This document shows positions 33,491-41,387 of a stretch of DNA of 50,389 bases, piece by piece. The position numbers and the translations under genes are program-made. The DNA comes from CAYGKP01 sp964350605. GTDB lineage: Bacteria; Bacteroidota; Bacteroidia; Cytophagales; JAAEPT01. Position 1 is the first letter of the stretch. Every line of letters begins with the position of its first letter. The stretch covers positions 1 to 50,389 of the forward strand of contig CAYGKP010000001.1 of NCBI GenBank assembly GCA_964350605.1, read 5' to 3'. The notes under the pieces were generated by a model. The model saw nothing but the letters and a program-made list of their open reading frames with translations. It had not been told where the DNA came from and made no database searches.

Positions 33491-34423
33491 ATGAGCCCCG
33501 AAGTCACGCCCCTATCTGATAACCTGCTGGCCTACATCGCTGGCGAGGTGGAGGAACTACTCTCGCAAGGCAAACCCGCCGACTACATCCCCGCGCTCGC
33601 GCGGGTCGATCCCCAACAGTTCGCGCTGTGCGTTCACCCACTAGAAGGAGAGCCACTGTGGGTGGGCGATGCGGACACGCCCTTTACGATTCAGAGTATT
33701 TCGAAAGTCCTCTCATTGTCCTTGGCTTATGAACGCCTTGGCGACAAACTCTGGGCTCGGGTTGGTCGCGAACCTTCGGGCATGCGCTTCAACTCGATCA
33801 TGCAGCTCGAGTCCGACAAAGGCATTCCCCGCAACCCGTTCATCAACGCAGGGGCGCTAGTAGTGGTCGACATGCTGCTTGATTTGCTCGAACACCCCGA
33901 GCGGGAGATGCTGGCCTTCGCGCGAGCCATCAGCGGCGATCGGGAGATTCGCTACAACACCGAGGTGGCCCACAGCGAGATGGAAACCGGCCACGTGAAC
34001 GCCGCCCTCGCCCACTTGATGCGTGCCCATGGCAACCTAAACCACAACCCTGAAAAGGTCCTGCGTCTGTACTTCACCTATTGCTCACTCGAAATGTCGT
34101 GCCGCGACCTCTCGGCGGCCTTCGGGTTTTTGGCCAATGAGGGGGTTAATCCGCACACCAAGAGCCGTCTAATCTCAGTTGGTCATGCACGGCGGATCAA
34201 CGCCTTGATGCTGACCAGTGGTCTGTACGACGAGGCAGGGGAATTTGCTTACCGCGTCGGTCTGCCCGGAAAAAGTGGGGTGGCTGGTGCGATTGCGGCA
34301 GTCTTACCACGGGGCTTCAGTTGCGCGGTGTGGAGTCCGGGGCTCAACGCAAAGGGCAATTCGTTGGCGGGCATTCGCGCCCTCGAACTGTTGACCACAA
34401 GCACTGGGAACTCAGTGTTTTAA
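33491..34423 (+). CDS. glsA: Glutaminase (serine-type, GlsA family)
   Basis: 310 aa, matching the ~305-310 aa of bacterial GlsA. The catalytic Ser-x-x-Lys is in FTIQSISKV (Ser69, Lys72). Other family blocks are ADYIPALARVDP, EPSGMRFNSIMQLE, GIPRNPFINAGALV, TYCSLEMSCRDLSAAF and GLPGKSGVAGAI. It hydrolyses glutamine to glutamate and ammonia in the cytoplasm. AAGGAG sits immediately against the ATG, too close to act as a normal ribosome-binding site; no alternative start with better context exists. Probably read from the SulP promoter. Confidence 0.92.
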   Translation: MSPEVTPLSDNLLAYIAGEVEELLSQGKPADYIPALARVDPQQFALCVHPLEGEPLWVGDADTPFTIQSISKVLSLSLAYERLGDKLWARVGREPSGMRFNSIMQLESDKGIPRNPFINAGALVVVDMLLDLLEHPEREMLAFARAISGDREIRYNTEVAHSEMETGHVNAALAHLMRAHGNLNHNPEKVLRLYFTYCSLEMSCRDLSAAFGFLANEGVNPHTKSRLISVGHARRINALMLTSGLYDEAGEFAYRVGLPGKSGVAGAIAAVLPRGFSCAVWSPGLNAKGNSLAGIRALELLTTSTGNSVF

Positions 34424-34482
34424 CGCCACCGGGCGCGATTAATTTGTATCTTAGTGGTACTGATGTATCACTATTCTGCTGG

Positions 34483-37239
34483 ATGAAGACTTTTTTCCGC
34501 TGCCTACTCTCTTTTCTTGTTCTCTGCCACGCCCTTGCCGACCTCCAGGCCGCAACGGTGACGGCCTTTTCGTTTCCAAAAACGACTTACGAACTCTACG
34601 AGAAAGTAGAGGGCGACATCACGCTCGGCTCGGGGTACGCGAACCCCTACGACCCCGACATCATCGCCGTGGATGCGGAGATCACACCGCCTTCCGGGCC
34701 GATGTATACCATTCCCTGCTTTTACATGGTGCCTGTTACTTGGCAGACCAGCTGGGCCAACCTGAACAGCGGCAGCGCGGGCTGGAAACTTCGCTTCACG
34801 CCAACGCAGGTGGGCACGTACTCGATTCGCATTATCGCTGATGATGGCTCGGTAGGCACCTCGGCCACGCTGAACATTACCGCCGTGGACGGCGGCCGGA
34901 AGGGCTTCATTGACCTGGATGCAACTGAGCAACAATTCCTTCGCCACGAAACGGGCGAGCCGTACTACCCCCTGGGTATCAACCTGGGTTGGCACGAAGG
35001 AAACATGGTCACCTGGTTCAATGATTATTTCAGCAGCTACCTATCCCCCAACCGCATCAACTGGATTCGTTACTGGCAGACTGAATTCTCCGGACAAGAC
35101 CTGGAGTGGTCCAATAGCGCCTCATATTACACTGGTTGGTACCCGGGCCTCGGCGAGTACAGCCAGCGCGGAGCTGCGTTCACAGACTCCGTATTGAATC
35201 TCTGCGAGGCGAACGACACATATATGCAACTCGTGCTGTTCCAACATGGCTCGCATAGCACAACAACCAATGCAAAGTGGAATCCAATCGGTGGTGGAAG
35301 CGACGGCAATCCATATCGCCAAAGCAACGGCGGCCCGGTGCCCGATGCCAACCCCGAGCAGTTCTTTTCATTAGCGGCGGCCAAAACGCAAGTACAGAAA
35401 CGCCTTCGCTATACCGTAGCGCGTTGGGGTTACTCGCCACACATCTTGACCTGGGAGCTTTTCAATGAAGTAAACTATGCCGATCGGGCGGGGGGAAGCG
35501 CGGACGGCGATGTCGACACCTGGCACGATGAGATGGGCCAGTACCTACACAGCCTTGATCCCTACAATCACATCGTTACTACTAGCACCTCTGGGTACAA
35601 GCCGCTGCTGCTGCTGATGGATGACAACACCGGAATTGATCAACTTCAATTCCACCGCTACTCGGGCTCGATCGACAAAGGGTTGGAATTGGAAGCCGAA
35701 GATCTACTCTCCTCGCTCACCAAACCCATTCTTTGCGGAGAGTTTGGTGCTTCCGATGGACAAGCCACCAATTACGTGGGCTATCCTGATCAGTGGGGGG
35801 ACCACATTCGGCGGGCCGTTTGGAAAGGCGCGATGACCGGTGTACCCAATATGTTCTGGTTTTGGCAAGGGTTGATGCGGGAACAAGGTCTGTATTGGAT
35901 TTACGACCATGCCCAAGAGTTCCTGGATGGTGTGGACATCGTGACCGAGACCGGCGGACAAGCCATCAACGGGCGGTACTTGACACAGCCCTCAGGCATA
36001 GGTTCGGTATCCATTGCCCCGGCGACAACGACTTTTCTAGGCACAAATAGCCCCAACCCCTGGACTACGACAATTGATGGAAGCGGCAGCTACTCCAATG
36101 CAATTGGGCTCAACCAATTCATTGCGGGGATTGGCAACGGAGGCATCAGCCGGGATCTACAAATCACCGCCAACTTCGCCACGACTGGCAGCTTGACTTT
36201 GAATGTGACTGGTGTCTCGGGTTGGAATCCACCTCAGCAGATTCAGGTGTACTTGGACGGTGGACTACAGACCACTTGGTCGATTTCGGGCGCGGGGGCT
36301 CAAACTCTATCTGGCATCCCAGCTGGCTCCCACACCATTCGCCTGTACGGAGTCGGGCAAGACTGGGTGCAGTTTAGCTCGATCGATGTCAATAACGTCC
36401 AGCTCAACTACCTGCAGACGTACGGCTATCACGGGGGCGACTACGCCTACGCCTACATCACCGATGACGAGTATGGCTTCTATGCCGATCCCTCGAGTGT
36501 CTCAGACGTCACAGGGGCCACCTATCGCTTAGGACCGATGCCGCAAGCCAGTTACCAAGTCGAGTTCTTCAGCCCCGTCTCGGGCGCATGGCTCGGCACT
36601 CAAACCGTTGGCCGCATCAACGACAGCATCACCCTGACATTCCCCACCTTCAAGAAGGATATTGCCTTCCGCGTTTCGCCCGATCCGGCACTGCCTGTGG
36701 CTTGGGCCACCTTCAGTGGGCATTGGCTGGACGAGCAAACCGCCGAACTGAAATGGACAGCCGAAGGCGAATCAGGCGGGCTCTTCACCCTCGAACGTAG
36801 CGACGATGGCAGTCGCTTCTTACCCGTCACCACCGTACCCAGCGCAAGCAACGGCATGAACAGTTACCGGGCCACCGATGCGGTTGGCGAGAACCGAGGG
36901 ACTGTCTACTACCGCATCCGCTATCAACAACTTGGCGAGGTAGACAGCTACAGCCAGGTTGTCACGCTCTCCCGCGAGGCGAGCGATCAACTTTTGGTGC
37001 GTGCCTATCCCAACCCAAGCGATGGGCCCCTCAACTTGCGGATCAACGGGGCGTTGTATGGGCAGGTATCCGTCCAAGTCTCCGATGCGATGGGCCGCTC
37101 AGTGATTGAGGAGCAATTCACCCTGAAGAATGAGGTGGTCAAGTTGGCGGGCTTTGCCGAACTTCCGCGTGGGCTCTACTTGCTTCGCGTAACCGACGCT
37201 TCCGGCCGTGCCTGGACCGGGCGGGTGGTCAAGCCGTAA
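34483..37239 (+). CDS. Secreted GH5-like (clan GH-A) glycoside hydrolase with DUF5060-type N-terminus and T9SS tail
   Basis: 918 aa, starting at MKTFFRCLLSFLVLCHALADLQA (signal peptide); the longer frame upstream overlaps glsA. An Ig-like DUF5060-type domain occupies about 24-115. The TIM barrel is about 125-540, with the acid/base in LTWELFNEVNY (Glu329) and the nucleophile in PILCGEFGASDG (Glu420), the two-Glu pattern of clan GH-A. Beyond it lie a beta-sandwich region, possibly carbohydrate binding (about 540-760), an FnIII-like segment (WTAEGESGGLFTLERSDDG) and a T9SS sorting tail (AYPNPSDGPLNLRI…GLYLLRVTD). Likely an outer-surface or secreted polysaccharide hydrolase; the exact sugar is not evident. 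Confidence 0.82.
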   Translation: MKTFFRCLLSFLVLCHALADLQAATVTAFSFPKTTYELYEKVEGDITLGSGYANPYDPDIIAVDAEITPPSGPMYTIPCFYMVPVTWQTSWANLNSGSAGWKLRFTPTQVGTYSIRIIADDGSVGTSATLNITAVDGGRKGFIDLDATEQQFLRHETGEPYYPLGINLGWHEGNMVTWFNDYFSSYLSPNRINWIRYWQTEFSGQDLEWSNSASYYTGWYPGLGEYSQRGAAFTDSVLNLCEANDTYMQLVLFQHGSHSTTTNAKWNPIGGGSDGNPYRQSNGGPVPDANPEQFFSLAAAKTQVQKRLRYTVARWGYSPHILTWELFNEVNYADRAGGSADGDVDTWHDEMGQYLHSLDPYNHIVTTSTSGYKPLLLLMDDNTGIDQLQFHRYSGSIDKGLELEAEDLLSSLTKPILCGEFGASDGQATNYVGYPDQWGDHIRRAVWKGAMTGVPNMFWFWQGLMREQGLYWIYDHAQEFLDGVDIVTETGGQAINGRYLTQPSGIGSVSIAPATTTFLGTNSPNPWTTTIDGSGSYSNAIGLNQFIAGIGNGGISRDLQITANFATTGSLTLNVTGVSGWNPPQQIQVYLDGGLQTTWSISGAGAQTLSGIPAGSHTIRLYGVGQDWVQFSSIDVNNVQLNYLQTYGYHGGDYAYAYITDDEYGFYADPSSVSDVTGATYRLGPMPQASYQVEFFSPVSGAWLGTQTVGRINDSITLTFPTFKKDIAFRVSPDPALPVAWATFSGHWLDEQTAELKWTAEGESGGLFTLERSDDGSRFLPVTTVPSASNGMNSYRATDAVGENRGTVYYRIRYQQLGEVDSYSQVVTLSREASDQLLVRAYPNPSDGPLNLRINGALYGQVSVQVSDAMGRSVIEEQFTLKNEVVKLAGFAELPRGLYLLRVTDASGRAWTGRVVKP

Positions 37240-37329
37240 CAAACCTTACGGCGTTCTTCGGTTTCGTCGTCTGGCAGACAAGCCGTAGCTTCTGCTTGTT
37301 CCTACCTTACCTCAAACCACTCCCCCAAC

Positions 37330-37662
37330 ATGGCCAACTATTACGAGTCCGACGACCTCAAGAAATTTGGCGACATCGGTCGCTACCAGAAGCCGATGGC
37401 CGACAAGTTCTTCGCTTGGTACGGCGAGGTCTTTGCCGAAGGCGAACTGACCGCCCGTGAGAAGTCACTGATTGCCTTGGCGGTTTCTCATGCCGTGCAG
37501 TGCCCCTATTGCATTGATGCGTACAGCGAGGACGCTGTCCAGAAAGGCTGGAGCGAAGGCCAGATGATGGAAGCCGTTCACGTTGCGGCGGCGATTCGGG
37601 GCGGTGCCTCGCTGGTGCATGGGGTTCAGATGATGAACCACGCCGACCAGCTTTCGATGTAA
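37330..37662 (+). CDS. Arsenosugar biosynthesis-associated peroxidase-like protein (carboxymuconolactone decarboxylase/AhpD fold)
   Basis: 110 aa. The AhpD-like CxxC is in AVQCPYCIDAYSEDAVQKG, preceded by LTAREKSLIALAVSHA, as in carboxymuconolactone decarboxylase-family peroxidases. Its stop is followed one base later by arsS, and this pairing is the standard one for the small peroxidase-like gene in arsenosugar clusters. Its precise reaction is unresolved in general; a redox role linked to arsenic thiol chemistry is inferred. Confidence 0.85.
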   Translation: MANYYESDDLKKFGDIGRYQKPMADKFFAWYGEVFAEGELTAREKSLIALAVSHAVQCPYCIDAYSEDAVQKGWSEGQMMEAVHVAAAIRGGASLVHGVQMMNHADQLSM

Positions 37663-37663
37663 T

Positions 37664-38722
37664 ATGGCACTCGCCACCACGTCCCTCAAACGCAGCCAGA
37701 ACCACCTCTCGGATCCCGCCGAGCAGATTCGTGTGCTTGAAAACCAGAACGGCGAGTACAAGCCCTTGCCTGCTTTCTCGGCCAAGTTGGAAGAGATCGG
37801 GCTTTCGCCCTTGCGCCCCACAGGGGTCGACATCTTCCAGGTAAATATGGGCAAGATGTGCAACCAGACCTGCACGCATTGCCACGTCGATGCCGGGCCG
37901 GATCGCACCGAGATCATGACCCGCGAGACGATGGAAGCCTGCCTGGTGGCCCTGGCCCAATCCGACATTCAGACAGTCGACCTCACGGGCGGCGCGCCGG
38001 AGATGAACCCCGACTTTCGCTGGTTTGTCGAGCAGATTCGCGCACTTGGTCGGCACGTAATCGTGCGCTGCAACCTGACGATCATCGTCGCAAATCCGAA
38101 GTATCACGATCTGCCGGAGTTCTTCAAGAAGCACCAGGTAGAAGTGGTCAGTTCGCTGCCCTTTTACAATGCCAACCGCACCGATAAGCAACGCGGCGGC
38201 GGCGTGTTCAAAAGCTCGATGAAGGCGCTTCGGATGCTGAACGAGGTTGGCTACGGCAACCCAGAAACCGGGCTCAAGCTCAACCTTGTTTACAACCCTT
38301 CGGGTGCTTTTCTGCCCGACAGCCAGGCATCATTGAAAGCACAGTTTCAAAAGGTACTGTGGGACGATCACGGCATTCGTTTTAACGAACTGTTTGCCAT
38401 TACCAACATGCCCATCAGCCGTTACCTCGAGTCGCTCTTGCGTACCGGAAATTACGAGCGGTACATGGACAAACTGGTCGGGGCGTTCAACCCCTCGGCC
38501 GCTTTGGGGGTAATGTGTCGCAACACAATTTCCGTTGGGTGGGAAGGCCAGTTGTATGACTGTGACTTCAACCAGATGTTGGAATTGGAAGTCCGGGATG
38601 CACCTTCGCACATCTCGCAGTTCGACGCCAAAAAACTGGGCGAGCGGCGCATCGTCTTGGGCCAACACTGCTACGGTTGCACGGCAGGCGCAGGCTCAAG
38701 TTGCGGCGGCGAAGTGGCCTAA
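37664..38722 (+). CDS. arsS: Arsenosugar biosynthesis radical SAM protein ArsS
   Basis: 352 aa, typical length. The radical SAM iron-sulfur motif is C-x3-C-x2-C: Cys66, Cys70, Cys73 (GKMCNQTCTHCHVDAGPD). The SAM-binding block is VDLTGGAPEMNPDFRWFV. A Cys-rich C-terminal end (CYGCTAGAGSSC) fits the SPASM-like tail of the family, and the arsS-type segment is GLKLNLVYNPSGAFLP. The enzyme joins a dimethylated arsenic species to the adenosyl part of SAM on the way to arsenosugars. It sits between the peroxidase-like gene and arsM on the same strand. Confidence 0.92.
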   Translation: MALATTSLKRSQNHLSDPAEQIRVLENQNGEYKPLPAFSAKLEEIGLSPLRPTGVDIFQVNMGKMCNQTCTHCHVDAGPDRTEIMTRETMEACLVALAQSDIQTVDLTGGAPEMNPDFRWFVEQIRALGRHVIVRCNLTIIVANPKYHDLPEFFKKHQVEVVSSLPFYNANRTDKQRGGGVFKSSMKALRMLNEVGYGNPETGLKLNLVYNPSGAFLPDSQASLKAQFQKVLWDDHGIRFNELFAITNMPISRYLESLLRTGNYERYMDKLVGAFNPSAALGVMCRNTISVGWEGQLYDCDFNQMLELEVRDAPSHISQFDAKKLGERRIVLGQHCYGCTAGAGSSCGGEVA

Positions 38723-38732
38723 CCACTTACTT

Positions 38733-39701
38733 ATGAGCTATCTCGATACCGTCGAAGACGTATACCGCAAGGCAGCCGAAACGCCCAACGTGGGGCTGTG
38801 CTGCACCACCACACCGATATGGCAACTGCCCGGGCTCTCGATTCCCAAACGAATGCAGGAGATGAACTACGGCTGTGGCAGCACCGTGGCCCCACGCGAC
38901 TTGGTGGGCAATCCCACAGTGTTGTACGTCGGTGTCGGCGGTGGCATGGAACTGCTACAATTCGCCTACTTCACCCGTCAAACGAGCGGCGTCATCGGCC
39001 TCGATGTGGTCGATGAGATGCTGACGGCAAGCCACGAAAATTTCCAGTTGGCCGAACAGGCGAATGACTGGTTCTCCTCGGATTTCGTCGATCTGCGTAA
39101 GGGAAGTGCGCTCTCGCTGCCCCTCGAAAACGAGACGGTGGATGTCGCGGCGCAAAACTGCTTATTCAACATCTTCGAAACCGAGGAGTTAAAGCAGGCC
39201 CTGGCCGAGATGTACCGAGTGCTCAAGCCACACGGCCGCTTGGTTCTCTCCGACCCGATTTGCGAGCAGTCTATGCCCAAATCCTTGCGGGCAGATGAGC
39301 AACTGCGTGCCCTATGCCTGAGTGGTTCATTGCCCCTGGCTGACTACCTCAAACTCATCACCAATGCTGGTTTCGGCACCGTCGAAATTCGCGCGCGTCG
39401 GCCCTACCGCGTCCTCGACCCCAAACAATATGACACGCCCGAGCGTCTGCTGATCGAGAGCGTGGAAATCTGCGCGATCAAAGACCCCATGCCCGAGGAC
39501 GGACCTTGCGTGTTCACAGGACGCACGGCAATCTACTTTGGCGACCAGGAGTTTTACGACGATCACAAAGGGCATGTCTTGATGCCCAATCAGCCCTTAT
39601 CAGTCTGCGACAAAACCGCGTTGAACCTCGAAAAAATGAGCCGGGACGATCTACTCATCACCGGCCCAACTTGGTTTTACGACGGGGGTGGCTGCTGCTA
39701 G
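38733..39701 (+). CDS. arsM: Arsenosugar biosynthesis arsenite methyltransferase ArsM
   Basis: 322 aa when started at MSYLDTVEDVYRKAAETPN; the longer open frame upstream lies inside arsS. Motif I of the SAM-binding fold is VLYVGVGGGMELLQ. Arsenic-binding cysteines are expected in NVGLCCTTTP (Cys23, Cys24), NYGCGSTV, QNCLFN and the Cys-ending GGGCC tail. It methylates arsenite stepwise using SAM and supplies the substrate for ArsS. Its TAG stop lies in a CTAG palindrome shared with the stop of the opposing pirin gene, so the two genes overlap by two bases and no terminator separates them. Confidence 0.92.
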   Translation: MSYLDTVEDVYRKAAETPNVGLCCTTTPIWQLPGLSIPKRMQEMNYGCGSTVAPRDLVGNPTVLYVGVGGGMELLQFAYFTRQTSGVIGLDVVDEMLTASHENFQLAEQANDWFSSDFVDLRKGSALSLPLENETVDVAAQNCLFNIFETEELKQALAEMYRVLKPHGRLVLSDPICEQSMPKSLRADEQLRALCLSGSLPLADYLKLITNAGFGTVEIRARRPYRVLDPKQYDTPERLLIESVEICAIKDPMPEDGPCVFTGRTAIYFGDQEFYDDHKGHVLMPNQPLSVCDKTALNLEKMSRDDLLITGPTWFYDGGGCC

Positions 39702-40434
39702 CGCATGGGCACTTCGATGAGCAGCACTTGGCTACCCACTGAAGATTTTACCTCAACAGTTCCAGCAGCAGGCTCGAAGCCATACCCGTCGCGGCGTTCC
39801 AGCTTCTCGCCGTTCACCTCTGCCTCGCCCTCCAGGACGAAGACGTAGATACCATGCTCCTCGTCCATCGGCCTGTAAGTCGCTGACTGTCCGGCTTCGA
39901 TATCGGCCAGGGCAAAGGCGGCGTCCTGGTTGATCCNNNNNNNNNNGCGTTCACATCGGTGGGGCTCACAACGGTCTGGAACTTGTTTTGGCGATCGGCC
40001 ACTTGAAAAACCTTTTGGTCATAGCGCGGCTTGATGTTCTTCTCCTTCGGCAGGACCCAGATTTGCAGGAAGTTGACCTCATCGGTCGCGCTGCCGTTGT
40101 ACTCCGAGTGGGTCAAGCCCGACCCGGCGGACATGATTTGCACCTCGCCAGTGCGAATGACCTTCTCGTTGCCGGTCGAGTCTTTATGGGCGAGTTGCCC
40201 CCGCAAGGGGATCGAGACGATCTCCATATTGTCGTGCGGGTGCGTGCCGAAACCCATCGAGGGCGCCACGATGTCGTCGTTCAGGACGCGAAGCATTCCG
40301 AAGTGGACACGTTCGGGCTGGAAGTAGCGCGCGAAGCTAAAGGTATGGCGGCTTTTCAGCCAGCCGTGGTCTGCGTAGCCTCGGGTATCGGCTTTGTGCA
40401 GGATGGTTTTGCTAGAGGTGGTGATCGTGCTCAT
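39698..40434 (-). CDS. Pirin family protein, interrupted by an assembly gap
   Basis: The N-terminal part is intact (SRHTFSFARYFQPERVHFGMLRVLNDD, with the metal ligands in GFGTHPHDNMEIVSIPL and GLTHSEYN), and the C-terminal part continues to EVPMR and TAG. Ten N at 39937-39946 break the frame. Comparison with the neighbouring pirin (DPSAVRIHQDA against DVN-gap-INQDA) predicts that only six bases, completing Ala-Val-Arg, are missing. The gene is therefore probably intact, about 243 aa, with the ten N being a filler. Pirins are cupin-fold iron proteins; some act as quercetinases or regulators. Paralogue of the next upstream gene. Confidence 0.85.
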
Positions 40435-40466
40435 GGCTTGAAAATGATACGGTTCTCGAATTTATA

Positions 40467-40481
40467 TGTTTAAACAACTAA
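40467..40481 (-). promoter_or_regulatory. Conserved element upstream of the first pirin gene
   Basis: Read on the minus strand, TTAGTTGTTTAAACA lies 32 bp upstream of the pirin ATG. It differs at one base from the element upstream of the other pirin gene (41332-41346), while the surrounding sequence differs. It contains the palindrome GTTTAAAC. It could be a shared operator or promoter part controlling both genes. Confidence 0.45.
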
Positions 40482-40519
40482 CTGCAACTCCAATCAGTTC
40501 CCCGCTCTCTTTTAAACAA

Positions 40520-40547
40520 GAAAGGCCCCGCCAAAGCGGGGCCTTTC
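40520..40547 (-). terminator. Terminator hairpin between the two pirin genes
   Basis: Perfect 12-bp stem GAAAGGCCCCGC / GCGGGGCCTTTC with a CAAA loop. It lies 35 bp after the stop of the upstream pirin gene and before the promoter region of the next pirin, so the two paralogues appear to be separate transcription units. Confidence 0.8.
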
Positions 40548-40582
40548 ACCTAAACCAACCGAATCCTAAATCAAAAAATGGG

Positions 40583-41311
40583 TTACCGCATGGGCACGTC
40601 GATCAGCAGTAGCTGCGCGTCCGTGCTCGCGGAAATTTTCAAGTCGCCGGGTGCTTCAATGCCCAGGGCATCGCGGCGCGACAACTCGTGTCCGTTGATG
40701 GTCACTTCCCCTTCCAACACAAAGGCATAGATGCCGTTTTCGGGTAAGAGGGGTGTGTAAGTCACTTCCTTCCCAGCATCCAGATCGGTGCGGGCAAACA
40801 CCGCGTCTTGGTGGATGCGCACCGCACTGGGGTCGGTGGGGTGAACCAACAATTGAATCTTGTTCTGACGACCCACCGGATCGAAACGCTTCTGATCGTA
40901 ACGCGGCATGATGTTCTTCTCCTTGGGGAACACCCAGATTTGAAGCGTACGCGCCTCCTCGGTTTCGCTGGCGTTGAACTCCGAATGGGTCACGCCCGTG
41001 CCTGCCGACATCATTTGCACGTCGCCGGCCATAATGACCCCTTTGCCGCCCGTGGAGTCCTCGTGGGCCAAGCCGCCTTTCAACGGGATGGTCACGATTT
41101 CCATGTTGTCGTGGGGGTGCGTCCCGAACCCTGCCCCCGCGGCGATGATGTCGTCTTGCAGCACGCGAAGCTTACCAAAGTGAACGCGCTCGGGGTGGAA
41201 CCAACGCCCAAAGCTGAAACTGGACCGCGCTTGCAGCCAACCGAAATCGGCTTTGCCACGACTGCCCGCCTTGTGGACGACGACTTTGGATAGGGTTTCG
41301 GTAGCAGACAT
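40583..41311 (-). CDS. Pirin family protein
   Basis: 242 aa from MSATETLSKVVVHKAGSRG. The longer open frame upstream overlaps the trehalase region and carries no pirin sequence. The pirin N-terminal cupin has the metal ligands in GFGTHPHDNMEIVTIPL and GVTHSEFNASE; the C-terminal cupin reads AFVLEGEVTINGHELSRRDALG and the end is LLIDVPMR. The paralogue downstream shares nearly every block, so the pair arose by tandem duplication. Function is not certain: metal-binding cupin, possibly a dioxygenase or redox sensor. Confidence 0.9.
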   Translation of the reverse strand: MSATETLSKVVVHKAGSRGKADFGWLQARSSFSFGRWFHPERVHFGKLRVLQDDIIAAGAGFGTHPHDNMEIVTIPLKGGLAHEDSTGGKGVIMAGDVQMMSAGTGVTHSEFNASETEEARTLQIWVFPKEKNIMPRYDQKRFDPVGRQNKIQLLVHPTDPSAVRIHQDAVFARTDLDAGKEVTYTPLLPENGIYAFVLEGEVTINGHELSRRDALGIEAPGDLKISASTDAQLLLIDVPMR

Positions 41312-41331
41312 GGCAGGGAATGTTCGATTCG

Positions 41332-41346
41332 TGTTCAAACAACTAA
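41332..41346 (-). promoter_or_regulatory. Conserved element upstream of the second pirin gene
   Basis: Minus-strand TTAGTTGTTTGAACA, 20 bp upstream of the ATG. It matches 14 of 15 bases of the element in front of the paralogous pirin. The similarity drops on both sides, which favours a retained binding site over simple leftover duplication. Confidence 0.45.
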
Positions 41347-41387
41347 TTGGAACGGCGGATGGTTCCCAGGCTTTGTAAGTTGTGGGG

